Positions 1 to 5,264 of a DNA stretch of 6,576 nucleotides are shown here, one piece after another. The stretch's first letter is position 1; every line of letters begins with the position of its first letter. The DNA comes from Kiritimatiellia bacterium (GTDB lineage: Bacteria; Verrucomicrobiota; Kiritimatiellia; RFP12; UBA1067), in assembly GCA_017385345.1 (NCBI GenBank), contig JAFNRY010000182.1:1-6576 (forward strand). The letters are read 5' to 3'. The translations under genes were made by a program, and so were the position numbers. The notes beneath the pieces were generated by a model. It saw only the letters and a list, made by a program, of their open reading frames with translations, ran no database searches and had not been told where the DNA came from.

Positions 1-647
1 AGTTCCTTCCTGCGGCCGACCGCAACCTGTGCAACGTAAGGCGCGAGATTGTTGGGTATGCCTTGCGGATCTTCCCCTATGAGCCCGCTTTTGTGCGCCC
101 CTATCGGGTTGAAATATCTGAGCAGAATAACATTCCATTCGGGATCCGCTTTTTGGACGTCTTTGAAGACCTGCTCCATCATCAGTTTCGTCCAACCGTA
201 TGGATTCGTGCATCCCGGCGTCGGAAAGTCTTCTCGGATCGGTACGCTCGCAGGATCGCCGTACACGGTGGCGGAACTCGAGAACACTATGTTTTTGCAC
301 CCGTGGGCGGCAAGACATTTCAGCAGCGTGAACGTGCCGCCGAGATTGTTCGCGTAGTATTTGAGAGGGATTTTCGTCGATTCGCCGACCGCTTTTAGCG
401 CCGCGAAGTGGATGGCGGCGTCGAACGGGCCGTCCGAATCGAGCACGGCGTTCAATCCGTCTTCGTCGCGTATGTCGATCTCTCTGAGCGGAGCCTTGCG
501 CCCGGTTATCTTTTCGACCCGGGAGAGGGATTCTCTGCTGCTGTTGCATAAATTGTCCACTACGACTATGTCATGCCCGGATTGAAGAAGTTCAACCGCC
601 GTATGGCTGCCGATGAAGCCGGCTCCTCCGGTGACGAGAATTTTCAT
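1..647 (-). CDS. galE: UDP-glucose 4-epimerase GalE, N-terminal part (truncated by the window edge)
   Basis: This gene encodes the enzyme that interconverts UDP-glucose and UDP-galactose with bound NAD+. It acts in the cytoplasm, in the Leloir pathway and in supply of sugar nucleotides for surface polysaccharides. Only the first 215 residues are inside the window; the family is usually about 330-340 residues, so roughly the last third lies beyond position 1. The N-terminus reads MKILVTGGAGFIGSH, a Rossmann NAD-binding loop (GxxGxxG at residues 7-13). The short-chain dehydrogenase active site is visible as SSSATVYG (residues 123-130) and Y150-x3-K154 in NPYGWTK. The stretch RYFNPIGAH (177-185) followed by GEDPQGIPNN (191-200) is highly typical of GalE rather than other sugar-nucleotide epimerases. 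The ATG at 645-647 is chosen because the motif begins immediately and an AAAGGAAA Shine-Dalgarno lies just upstream. It is divergent from tRNA-Val. The sequence looks intact and functional. Confidence 0.96.
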   Translation of the reverse strand, partial: MKILVTGGAGFIGSHTAVELLQSGHDIVVVDNLCNSSRESLSRVEKITGRKAPLREIDIRDEDGLNAVLDSDGPFDAAIHFAALKAVGESTKIPLKYYANNLGGTFTLLKCLAAHGCKNIVFSSSATVYGDPASVPIREDFPTPGCTNPYGWTKLMMEQVFKDVQKADPEWNVILLRYFNPIGAHKSGLIGEDPQGIPNNLAPYVAQVAVGRRKE

Positions 648-673
648 TGCACGATTTCCTTTCTTGAATGACG

Positions 674-704
674 ATTATATCATAAGGTTGCCATGCAAGA
701 GCAA
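674..704 (-). promoter_or_regulatory. Promoter of galE (extended -10)
   Basis: On the minus strand a perfect TATAAT (complement of 674-679) is preceded by TG one base upstream, giving the extended -10 form TGnTATAAT. A poor -35 candidate, TTGCTC, lies at 699-704 with a long 19-base spacer. The extended -10 may compensate for it. Transcription would start about 20 bases upstream of the galE start codon, leaving room for the ribosome-binding site. This is read directly from the sequence; activity is inferred. Confidence 0.6.
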
Positions 705-717
705 AGTTTGATAAAAT
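688..717 (+). promoter_or_regulatory. Promoter of tRNA-Val
   Basis: TTGCCA at 688-693 matches the -35 consensus at five of six positions. TAAAAT at 712-717 matches the -10 at five of six, with an 18-base spacer. Transcription would begin around 724, a few bases before the mature tRNA at 730. The elements overlap the divergent galE promoter (674-704), so the two transcription units share one short control region and polymerases may compete there. Confidence 0.55.
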
Positions 718-729
718 GTGCAGGACGCC

Positions 730-806
730 GGGCGGTTAGCTCAGTTGGTTAGAGCAGGACCTTTACACGGTCAAGGTCGGGGGTTCGAGTCCCTCACCGC
801 CCACCA
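730..806 (+). tRNA. tRNA-Val (anticodon UAC)
   Basis: A full cloverleaf can be drawn. The acceptor stem is GGGCGGT with ACCGCCC (730-736 / 796-802), the D-arm is GCTC/GAGC, and the anticodon loop TTTACAC lies at 762-768 with anticodon TAC at 764-766. The T-arm carries TTCGAGT, the discriminator is A, and CCA is encoded. Anticodon UAC reads GUA and other valine codons. One oddity is the anticodon stem: GGACC faces GGTCA, so the outermost pair (positions 27-43) is a G-A mismatch. Everything else pairs normally and the gene looks functional. It is transcribed alone, toward alaS. Confidence 0.95.
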
Positions 807-811
807 TGCTT

Positions 812-844
812 CATTGCGGCCGATGGAGCGTATTCAATGTTTTT
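812..844 (+). terminator. Weak candidate terminator after tRNA-Val
   Basis: CATTG at 812-816 can pair with CAATG at 835-839, and five T residues follow directly (840-844). The stem is only 5 bp, with at most two further internal CG pairs, and the loop is long. This is a marginal intrinsic terminator, but its position just after the tRNA and its U-tract fit the role. No better terminator is visible between tRNA-Val and alaS. Confidence 0.3.
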
Positions 845-853
845 ACCCGCATG

Positions 854-897
854 GTTATGATCAGTCAATACGGATAAATCCTACGCTTGATCATGAT
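854..897. repeat. ATGATCA inverted repeat upstream of alaS
   Basis: ATGATCA at 857-863 and TGATCAT at 888-894 form a perfect 7-bp inverted repeat with a 24-base centre. Each arm contains the palindrome TGATCA. Three further outward pairs (two of them G-T wobbles) could extend it in RNA. It lies about 45 bp upstream of the alaS -35 box, in otherwise empty intergenic DNA. It might be a protein-binding site, but AT-rich 7-bp dyads also occur by chance. Confidence 0.3.
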
Positions 898-937
898 GTA
901 TGGTCTGTCGCGAAGATTTGGATTTTTTTGTATGCAT

Positions 938-967
938 TTGACCAGAGTAATGCATTTTCGATATAAT
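938..967 (+). promoter_or_regulatory. Promoter of alaS, with ATGCATTT repeats
   Basis: TTGACC (938-943) and a perfect TATAAT (962-967) are separated by 18 bases, a strong sigma70-like promoter. Transcription would start near 974, giving a leader of about 20 bases. Two direct copies of ATGCATTT (932-939 and 950-957), 18 bp apart, overlap the -35 box and fill the spacer. That arrangement could allow a repressor to bind one face of the helix, but no regulator is identified. Confidence 0.7.
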
Positions 968-975
968 ACTTTTTT

Positions 976-981
976 AAGGAG
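976..981 (+). promoter_or_regulatory. Ribosome-binding site of alaS
   Basis: AAGGAG sits 11 bases before the ATG at 993. It is a near-perfect Shine-Dalgarno, slightly farther from the start than the optimum. It supports the 993 start codon, since the transcript itself should begin only a few bases earlier. Confidence 0.7.
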
Positions 982-992
982 AAGAGAAAAAG

Positions 993-2813
993 ATGAAAAA
1001 CCTTACTGCGGATGAATTGCGGACGATGTATTTAGAGTTCTTCAAGTCGAAGGGCCATGCGATAATCCCCGGCGCGTCCGTGATTCCCGAGAACGACCCT
1101 ACCGTTCTTTTTACGACGGCAGGCATGCATCCGCTCGTTCCGTATCTCATGGGGGCGATGCCGCATCCCGCGGGCAATAGGTTGACTGACGTCCAGAAAT
1201 GCGTCCGTACTGGCGATATAGATTCCGTCGGCGACGCAGCGCATCTTACATTCTTTGAAATGCTCGGCAACTGGTCGCTCAATGACTATTTCAAGAAAGA
1301 GGCTATTTCGTGGAGCTACGAGTTTCTTACGCAGAAACTCGGTTTCTCGCCGGATCTCCTTTCGGTGACGGTGTTCGCCGGCGAAGGGAAGGAAGGCGAA
1401 GACGGCTATATACCCGCCGACGAGGAGGCGGCTTCGATATGGCGGTCTCTCGGCATACCCGACGAGAGGATCCACCGCCTTCCACGCGAAGACAACTGGT
1501 GGGGCCCGGCCGGCACCACTGGTCCTTGCGGACCCGATACGGAAATGTTCATCGACACCGGCAAGCCTGCGTGCGGCCCGGGCTGCCGTCCTGGGTGCCA
1601 TTGCGGGAAATACGTCGAAATCTGGAACGACGTGTTCATGCAGTACAATAAGAATGCCGGGGGCGGATACGAACCGCTCGGCCGGCACAATGTCGATACC
1701 GGGATGGGCGTCGAGCGGACGGTGTGCATGATGTCCGGCGCGCCCACCGTCTATGATACGGAAATCTTCGCGCCGATAATGGCGAAGATCGACGAATTGT
1801 CTTCCACGGCCCCCGAAGATCAGGAACTCGCGCTCAAGTCCCGCCGCATAATCGCGGACCATATGAGGACGGCGACTTTCATCCTGTGCGACCCAAAGGG
1901 GTCGGTGAAGCCCGGAAACGTCGGCGCGAACTACGTCTTGCGGCGCCTCATCCGCAGAGCCGTGAGATACAGCCGGTTTCTCGGAATCAAACCTGGTTTC
2001 ACCGTGGAACTCGCCAAGACCGTCTGCGACAAGTATTCGTCCGTCTATCCGGAACTCGCGCAGAATCTGGAGCGCTGCCGCAACGATCTTGAGGCGGAGG
2101 AGAATCGCTTCAACCAGACGCTCGACAAGGGTGAGGCCATGTTCGACAAGGTTGCCGCCCAGCTCAAGGCGCACGGCCAGTCTCAGATCAGCGGAAAGAC
2201 GGCCTTCAAGCTCTACGATACATTCGGCTTCCCGTTTGAGATGACTCTTGAAATGGCAGACAAGGCGGGGTTGACGGTGGATCGCGAGGGTTTCGAAGAG
2301 GCGAACAGGAAACACCAGGAACTCTCGCGCACCACGTCGGCCGGTTCGTTCAAGGCGGGTTTGCAGGACAACAGCGAGGTGGTCACGCGCATGCATACCG
2401 CGACGCATCTTCTGCATGCCGCTCTCCACAAGGTGCTCGGCCCGCAGGCGAACCAGAAGGGGTCCAACATCACGGCCGAACGTCTGCGCTTCGACTTCTC
2501 CTGGCCGGAGCCGATGACTACAGAGCAGAAGACGGAAACCGAGGCGCTTGTGAACAAGTGGATCGCCGAAGCCATTCCCGTCGAAAAGAAGCTTACGACC
2601 GTGGAGGCGGCAAAGGCGGAGGGCGCGATGGCTTTGTTCGGCGCCAAGTACGGCGACCAGGTCTCGCTATATACCATTGGTGACGTGTCGAAGGAAATAT
2701 GCAGCGGCCCGCACGCAGCTAACACTTCCGAACTCGGTTCCTTCAAAATCGTCAAGGAACAGTCTTCTTCCGCCGGCGTGCGTCGCATAAAAGCGGTTAT
2801 CGGCAATATGTAA
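993..2813 (+). CDS. alaS: Alanyl-tRNA synthetase, short form lacking C-Ala
   Basis: This class II synthetase activates alanine with ATP and charges tRNA-Ala in the cytoplasm. Motif 1 lies around residues 21-53 (GHAIIPGASV onward), motif 2 around 69-104 with FFEMLGNWS at 87-95, and motif 3 is NVDTGMGVER at 233-242. The tRNA-recognition helices include RRIIADHMRT (284-293) and NYVLRRLIRR (313-322). The editing-site metal ligands are present: H468 and H472 in HTATHLLH, C570 and H574 in CSGPH. At 606 residues it is far shorter than the usual 850-880. It stops right after the editing domain, so the C-Ala domain is absent. The chain also runs from the helical domain almost directly into HTATHLLH, without the beta-barrel containing the usual 'PFYAESGGQ' motif. 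A cysteine-rich stretch (C194, C198, C202, C204) sits in the catalytic domain. Other bacteria are known to have short AlaRS forms. Nothing suggests a frameshift: the stop is followed at once by a tRNA promoter. Confidence 0.96.
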   Translation: MKNLTADELRTMYLEFFKSKGHAIIPGASVIPENDPTVLFTTAGMHPLVPYLMGAMPHPAGNRLTDVQKCVRTGDIDSVGDAAHLTFFEMLGNWSLNDYFKKEAISWSYEFLTQKLGFSPDLLSVTVFAGEGKEGEDGYIPADEEAASIWRSLGIPDERIHRLPREDNWWGPAGTTGPCGPDTEMFIDTGKPACGPGCRPGCHCGKYVEIWNDVFMQYNKNAGGGYEPLGRHNVDTGMGVERTVCMMSGAPTVYDTEIFAPIMAKIDELSSTAPEDQELALKSRRIIADHMRTATFILCDPKGSVKPGNVGANYVLRRLIRRAVRYSRFLGIKPGFTVELAKTVCDKYSSVYPELAQNLERCRNDLEAEENRFNQTLDKGEAMFDKVAAQLKAHGQSQISGKTAFKLYDTFGFPFEMTLEMADKAGLTVDREGFEEANRKHQELSRTTSAGSFKAGLQDNSEVVTRMHTATHLLHAALHKVLGPQANQKGSNITAERLRFDFSWPEPMTTEQKTETEALVNKWIAEAIPVEKKLTTVEAAKAEGAMALFGAKYGDQVSLYTIGDVSKEICSGPHAANTSELGSFKIVKEQSSSAGVRRIKAVIGNM

Positions 2814-2819
2814 ATTGTC

Positions 2820-2848
2820 TTGCAGCGGCGAGGGGGATTTGATAGAAT
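2820..2848 (+). promoter_or_regulatory. Promoter of the tRNA-Ser/tRNA-Gly unit
   Basis: TTGCAG (2820-2825) and TAGAAT (2843-2848) are separated by exactly 17 bases. The expected start is near 2855, seven bases before mature tRNA-Ser. The -35 begins only seven bases after the alaS stop codon, so the tRNAs have a dedicated promoter and may also receive read-through from alaS. Confidence 0.7.
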
Positions 2849-2862
2849 ACACCTCGCCGCTG
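2823..2862. repeat. Perfect 11-bp inverted repeat bracketing the tRNA-Ser -10 box
   Basis: CAGCGGCGAGG at 2823-2833 is the exact reverse complement of CCTCGCCGCTG at 2852-2862, with an 18-base centre (2834-2851) containing the -10 element. The left arm overlaps the -35 box. The right arm covers the expected transcription start and ends on the first base of tRNA-Ser. In an alaS read-through transcript it would form a GC-rich hairpin directly after the stop codon. No U-tract follows, so it is not a standard terminator. It may act as an operator, an mRNA 3'-end stabiliser or a tRNA-processing feature. Confidence 0.75.
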
Positions 2863-2953
2863 GAGAGATGGCAGAGCCTGGTTGAATGCACATGACTCGA
2901 AATCATGCATACCCGCAAGGGTATCGGGGGTTCGAATCCCTCTCTCTCCGCCA
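2862..2953 (+). tRNA. tRNA-Ser (anticodon CGA)
   Basis: This is a class II tRNA with a long variable arm. The acceptor stem is GGAGAGA with TCTCTCC (2862-2868 / 2943-2949). The anticodon stem CATGA/TCATG encloses the loop CTCGAAA (2896-2902), with anticodon CGA at 2898-2900, which reads UCG. The variable arm is a hairpin (ATACCC-GCAA-GGGTAT), the T-loop is TTCGAAT, the discriminator is G and CCA is encoded. The long variable arm and G73 are serine identity features. It is co-transcribed with tRNA-Gly, 15 bases downstream. Confidence 0.96.
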
Positions 2954-2968
2954 TCGGCGTCAGATTCT

Positions 2969-3042
2969 GCGGGCGTAATTCAATGGCAGAATAGGAGCTT
3001 CCCAAGCTTCTTACGTGGGTTCGATTCCCATCGCCCGCTCCA
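2969..3042 (+). tRNA. tRNA-Gly (anticodon CCC)
   Basis: The acceptor stem GCGGGCG pairs with CGCCCGC (2969-2975 / 3032-3038). The anticodon stem GGAGC/GCTTC (one G-U pair) encloses TTCCCAA, with anticodon CCC at 3001-3003, which reads GGG. The T-arm TGGGT-TCGATTC-CCAT is standard, the discriminator is U as expected for bacterial tRNA-Gly, and CCA is encoded. It is the second gene of the tRNA unit and is followed by the terminator at 3099-3137. Confidence 0.96.
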
Positions 3043-3098
3043 CAATCGGTAGTTGTGCGCGGTTCCCCTCTGGATTCACGCAGTTTTTCCCTGAAGAT

Positions 3099-3137
3099 AA
3101 AAATAGAGGTGCGGATTTTCCGCACCTCTATTTTTTT
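3099..3137. terminator. Bidirectional intrinsic terminator between tRNA-Gly and the RRM gene
   Basis: TAGAGGTGCGGA (3104-3115) pairs perfectly with TCCGCACCTCTA (3119-3130) around a TTT loop, a 12-bp stem. Seven T residues follow on the plus strand (3131-3137). Five A residues precede it (3099-3103), which become a U-tract in minus-strand RNA. It therefore ends the tRNA-Ser/tRNA-Gly transcript (and any alaS read-through) from one side and the convergent RRM gene from the other. Confidence 0.92.
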
Positions 3138-3142
3138 ATGCG

Positions 3143-3157
3143 CCGGCGCGACGCCGG
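3143..3157. repeat. Small GC-rich hairpin downstream of the RRM gene
   Basis: CCGGCG (3143-3148) and CGCCGG (3152-3157) form a perfect 6-bp stem around a CGA loop. It lies between the RRM stop codon and the terminator. In minus-strand RNA it lacks its own U-tract, so it probably only adds 3'-end structure ahead of the main terminator. Confidence 0.45.
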
Positions 3158-3184
3158 AACGGCGACGCACGCGGCACGCGAGTA

Positions 3185-3526
3185 TCACCAGCGGGTTTCG
3201 CGGCGAGGACCGCGATCGCTGCCGCGGAATCCGCCGCGCGATCCATATCCGCCGCCGCCGAATCCCCCGCGCCTTTCTTCGCGCGGTTTCGGCTGCGACT
3301 CGTTGACGCGTACTATGCGTCCATCGAGTTCCTGGCCGTTGAGGGCGTCTATCGCCGCCTGCGCCTGCGTTGCGTCGGGCATCGTTACGAACCCGAACCC
3401 TTTGCTGCGCCCGGTCATGCGATCGGTCACAACACGGACTGCGGTAACTTCGCCATGCGCCGCAAACGCCGCCTTGAGTCCTTCGTCGGTCGTCGCGTAT
3501 GCGAGGTTACCAACATAGATTTCCAT
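3185..3526 (-). CDS. Small RRM RNA-binding protein with Gly/Arg-rich tail
   Basis: This 113-residue protein has a single RNA recognition motif and should bind single-stranded RNA in the cytoplasm. RNP2 is IYVGNL at residues 3-8 and RNP1 is KGFGFVTM at 42-49; the aromatic residues Y4, F44 and F46 expected on the RNA-binding surface are present. The domain spans about residues 1-78. The tail (about 79-113) is rich in Gly, Arg and Ser, with RGG-like repeats that are probably disordered and add non-specific RNA affinity. Bacterial relatives, known from cyanobacteria and various other phyla, are often cold-inducible and are proposed RNA chaperones; the precise job here is unknown. The ATG at 3524-3526 is chosen because the RRM begins right there and AAGGAA lies seven bases upstream. 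The open frame continues to 3613, but that extension passes through the promoter. It is convergent with the tRNA unit and shares its terminator. Confidence 0.93.
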   Translation of the reverse strand: MEIYVGNLAYATTDEGLKAAFAAHGEVTAVRVVTDRMTGRSKGFGFVTMPDATQAQAAIDALNGQELDGRIVRVNESQPKPREERRGGFGGGGYGSRGGFRGSDRGPRRETRW

Positions 3527-3594
3527 CTTGTTCTTCCTTATCTTCCCTGTTGCTTCTTCCGGAAAGCACCCGCCCCCTATGTTGAAGCAAGTCA

Positions 3595-3624
3595 ATTCTA
3601 CCAACTTTGACAATGTTTCGTCAA
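3595..3624 (-). promoter_or_regulatory. Promoter of the RRM gene, with a dyad over the -35
   Basis: On the minus strand TTGACG (complement of 3619-3624) and TAGAAT (complement of 3595-3600) are separated by 18 bases. The predicted leader is about 60 bases. It includes a short stem, TGCTT/AAGCA, close to the ribosome-binding site. The -35 hexamer is one arm of a TTGAC-8-GTCAA inverted repeat (3607-3624), so a dimeric regulator could block it; none is identified. Confidence 0.6.
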
Positions 3625-3722
3625 CAGCGAAAAAAATGTCGGAAAAAACGTCCGGAACGATGTCCCCGTCGTGTCGTTCATGCCGCGCCGTGATGTGTTT
3701 TTCCGTTGCATGAGATTCCGGG

Positions 3723-3752
3723 TATTGCCATTCTCGCGAAGATGCGGCAATA
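3723..3752. repeat. Perfect 7-bp dyad upstream of the recombinase module
   Basis: TATTGCC (3723-3729) and GGCAATA (3746-3752) are exact inverted repeats with a 16-base centre, where CAT/ATG gives a few further pairs. They lie about 70 bp upstream of the first gene of the recombinase module. TTGCCA inside the left arm could be a -35 box and CAATAT (3748-3753) a weak -10, 17 bases apart, so the dyad may overlap the module's promoter. Alternatively, inverted arms around a short centre resemble a recombinase core site. Neither role is proven. Confidence 0.45.
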
Positions 3753-3820
3753 TGTGTTGCGTTGGGCGGCTGTGTCGGACGTCCCGTAAAACGCAGAATA
3801 CAAAGGAAACGGAAAAGAAG

Positions 3821-3979
3821 ATGAATGACGGAAACATGATAAATTCAATCGACGGACTTATGCGAGCGGTTGCATCGGCCGGGGGACGCGCCGGCGAATC
3901 GGCGTATCCGGAAAAGGCGAAGACTGAAACTTCGCCATGCGGCCGGCGCGCGGCGCTTGCAAAGGATGTGCGCCGATGA
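3821..3979 (+). CDS. Unrecognised 52-residue small protein, translationally coupled to recombinase 1
   Basis: I do not recognise this protein. It is 52 residues long and begins MNDGNMINSIDGLMRAV. It is hydrophilic, has no transmembrane segment or signal peptide, contains one cysteine (C40), and ends in a basic stretch (GRRAALAKDVRR). The ATG at 3821 follows a purine-rich tract with AAAGGAAA and GGAAAAGAAG as possible ribosome-binding sequences. Its TGA (3977-3979) overlaps the ATG of recombinase 1 (3976-3978) as ATGA, the classic arrangement for translational coupling. This is the main support for its being a real gene. The upstream frame is open to 3671, but no start before 3821 has a comparable ribosome-binding site. 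Possible roles are an excisionase or directionality factor, or merely a leader peptide that sets recombinase levels. No helix-turn-helix is evident, so no function is assigned. Confidence 0.5.
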   Translation: MNDGNMINSIDGLMRAVASAGGRAGESAYPEKAKTETSPCGRRAALAKDVRR

Positions 3980-5250
3980 GCAGGAGAAGCGGAGTCGCGC
4001 CTGTCGGGCATCTGGAGCTCAAACCCAACGGATGCTGGTATATTGTCGTCAGGACGAAAAGCGGATACAAAGGCATCAATACCCGCATGAAGGATAAAGC
4101 CGGCGCGAGGTGTGTGCTCGAGAAGTTTCTTGATGAAGAGAGGCGGAAAATCGAGGAAAGACGGGATGCGATTCCTCTCGCGAAGGTATGGGCGCAGTAC
4201 GAAGGCGCCTCCGGCTCCGGCGGACGCGGCGGAAGGATGAATCGCCGAAAGCGCTCGGCGTGGTTCGAATTCGCGGAATGGATGCAGATCGCGCATCCCG
4301 AGGCGGACGATGCGGCGAAAGTGACGGCGGACATGGCCAACGGATACATGAACCGCTATCGTGAAAAACATGCGGCATCGACATGCAACAACATACGAAA
4401 GTTCCTCGTCTCGATGTTCAACGCGCTGTTGCGCGACGGAATCGTCCATGCGAATCCGTGGCTGCACGTTAGGCGCTTTCCGAAGGATTCTTTTCCGAGG
4501 AGGGAGCTTTCGGCGGCCGAAATCGGGAAAGTCCTGTTCGAGGCGGATGCGGCGGGCGGCGAGTGGCATTCTCTCATGGCGGTCGGCCTCTACACTGGAT
4601 TGCGTCTGGGCGATTGCTGCACGCTCGTCTGGAGGGATGTCGATCTCGAGCGCCGGATAATCCAGGTCGTTCCGGGAAAGACGAAGCGGTATTCCGGCCG
4701 CAGGCCCGTCACAATTCCTATCCATCCGCGGTTGGCGCGAGTATTCGAGCGGACGCCCGCCGACGGACGGACCGGGTACGTGCTTGGCGGCATGGCTGCG
4801 ATGTATCTCAATCACTATTCGACGCTTGAAGACGGCATAAGGAAAATCTTCAACGCGGCAGGCATAGAGACAAGTATCATGATCGAGGGGCGGTCGCGGC
4901 CGACGCCGTACGCTACGTTTCATTCGCTGCGGCACTCCTTCGTGTCTTTCGCCGCCAACTCGGGCGTGCCAATCGCCATCGTGCAGTCCATTGTAGGACA
5001 TCGTTCGACGGCGATGACGCGCCACTACTATCACGCCGGCGAGGAGGCGCTGCGCAAAGCGGTGGACGCGATTCCCGATTTCGAGAATTGTCGAGTCGCC
5101 CGCAAGGCTCCGCACGCCGCGGCGCCGGGGCCGCATCCTGCGCGACCTCTTGGCGAGCGCATGAAAGAGGCGGCGAATCTCTTCGGGGAGGGCGTGATAA
5201 CCGAGGATGAGTTCAATGCATTGCGGCGGCGCATTCTGGAATCGGCATAG
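3976..5250 (+). CDS. Tyrosine recombinase/integrase 1, with SHOCT-like C-terminus
   Basis: This 424-residue protein is a site-specific DNA recombinase that cuts and rejoins DNA through a covalent phosphotyrosine. The start at 3976 is preferred over an in-frame ATG at 3937 because AAAGGA lies nine bases upstream and the ATG overlaps the preceding stop as ATGA. Residues about 10-40 (HLELKPNGCWYIVV and on) look like the beta-rich arm-type DNA-binding domain of phage-type integrases. A charged helix follows (about 48-63). The core-binding helical domain spans about 85-165. The catalytic domain (about 175-365) has R210 in TGLRLGD, K235, H316 and R319 in FHSLRHS, H342 in VGHRS, and nucleophile Y351 in MTRHYYHA, so the set is complete. 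After a Pro/Ala-rich linker, residues about 392-424 (LGERMKEAAN...GVITEDEFNAL) resemble a SHOCT domain, a short helical module with unclear function. It is co-directional with paralogue recombinase 2. Its natural target site cannot be seen. Confidence 0.93.
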   Translation: MSRRSGVAPVGHLELKPNGCWYIVVRTKSGYKGINTRMKDKAGARCVLEKFLDEERRKIEERRDAIPLAKVWAQYEGASGSGGRGGRMNRRKRSAWFEFAEWMQIAHPEADDAAKVTADMANGYMNRYREKHAASTCNNIRKFLVSMFNALLRDGIVHANPWLHVRRFPKDSFPRRELSAAEIGKVLFEADAAGGEWHSLMAVGLYTGLRLGDCCTLVWRDVDLERRIIQVVPGKTKRYSGRRPVTIPIHPRLARVFERTPADGRTGYVLGGMAAMYLNHYSTLEDGIRKIFNAAGIETSIMIEGRSRPTPYATFHSLRHSFVSFAANSGVPIAIVQSIVGHRSTAMTRHYYHAGEEALRKAVDAIPDFENCRVARKAPHAAAPGPHPARPLGERMKEAANLFGEGVITEDEFNALRRRILESA

Positions 5251-5264
5251 CGAGGATTTCGGCC

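Noticed and set aside
718..966. 82-codon frame running through tRNA-Val
   Set aside because: It overlaps a well-formed tRNA gene and the alaS -35 region, and has no ribosome-binding site.
1032..2429. 465-codon open frame on the minus strand opposite alaS
   Set aside because: It lies entirely within the unmistakable alaS gene. The translation is rich in Arg/His/Ala with no recognisable motif, as expected from the antisense of GC-rich coding DNA.
2969..3042. tRNA-Gly as the integration site of the recombinase module
   Set aside because: Integrases often use tRNA 3' ends. Here the RRM gene and a terminator lie between, and no repeat of the tRNA 3' end occurs later in the window, so there is no evidence.
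3527..3613. 29-residue N-terminal extension of the RRM protein
   Set aside because: The frame is open, but the region contains the predicted transcription start, -10 box and Shine-Dalgarno. The RRM begins exactly at the downstream ATG.
3937..3975. Earlier in-frame ATG for recombinase 1
   Set aside because: It has no good ribosome-binding site, whereas the ATG at 3976 has AAAGGA at proper spacing and an ATGA overlap with the preceding gene.
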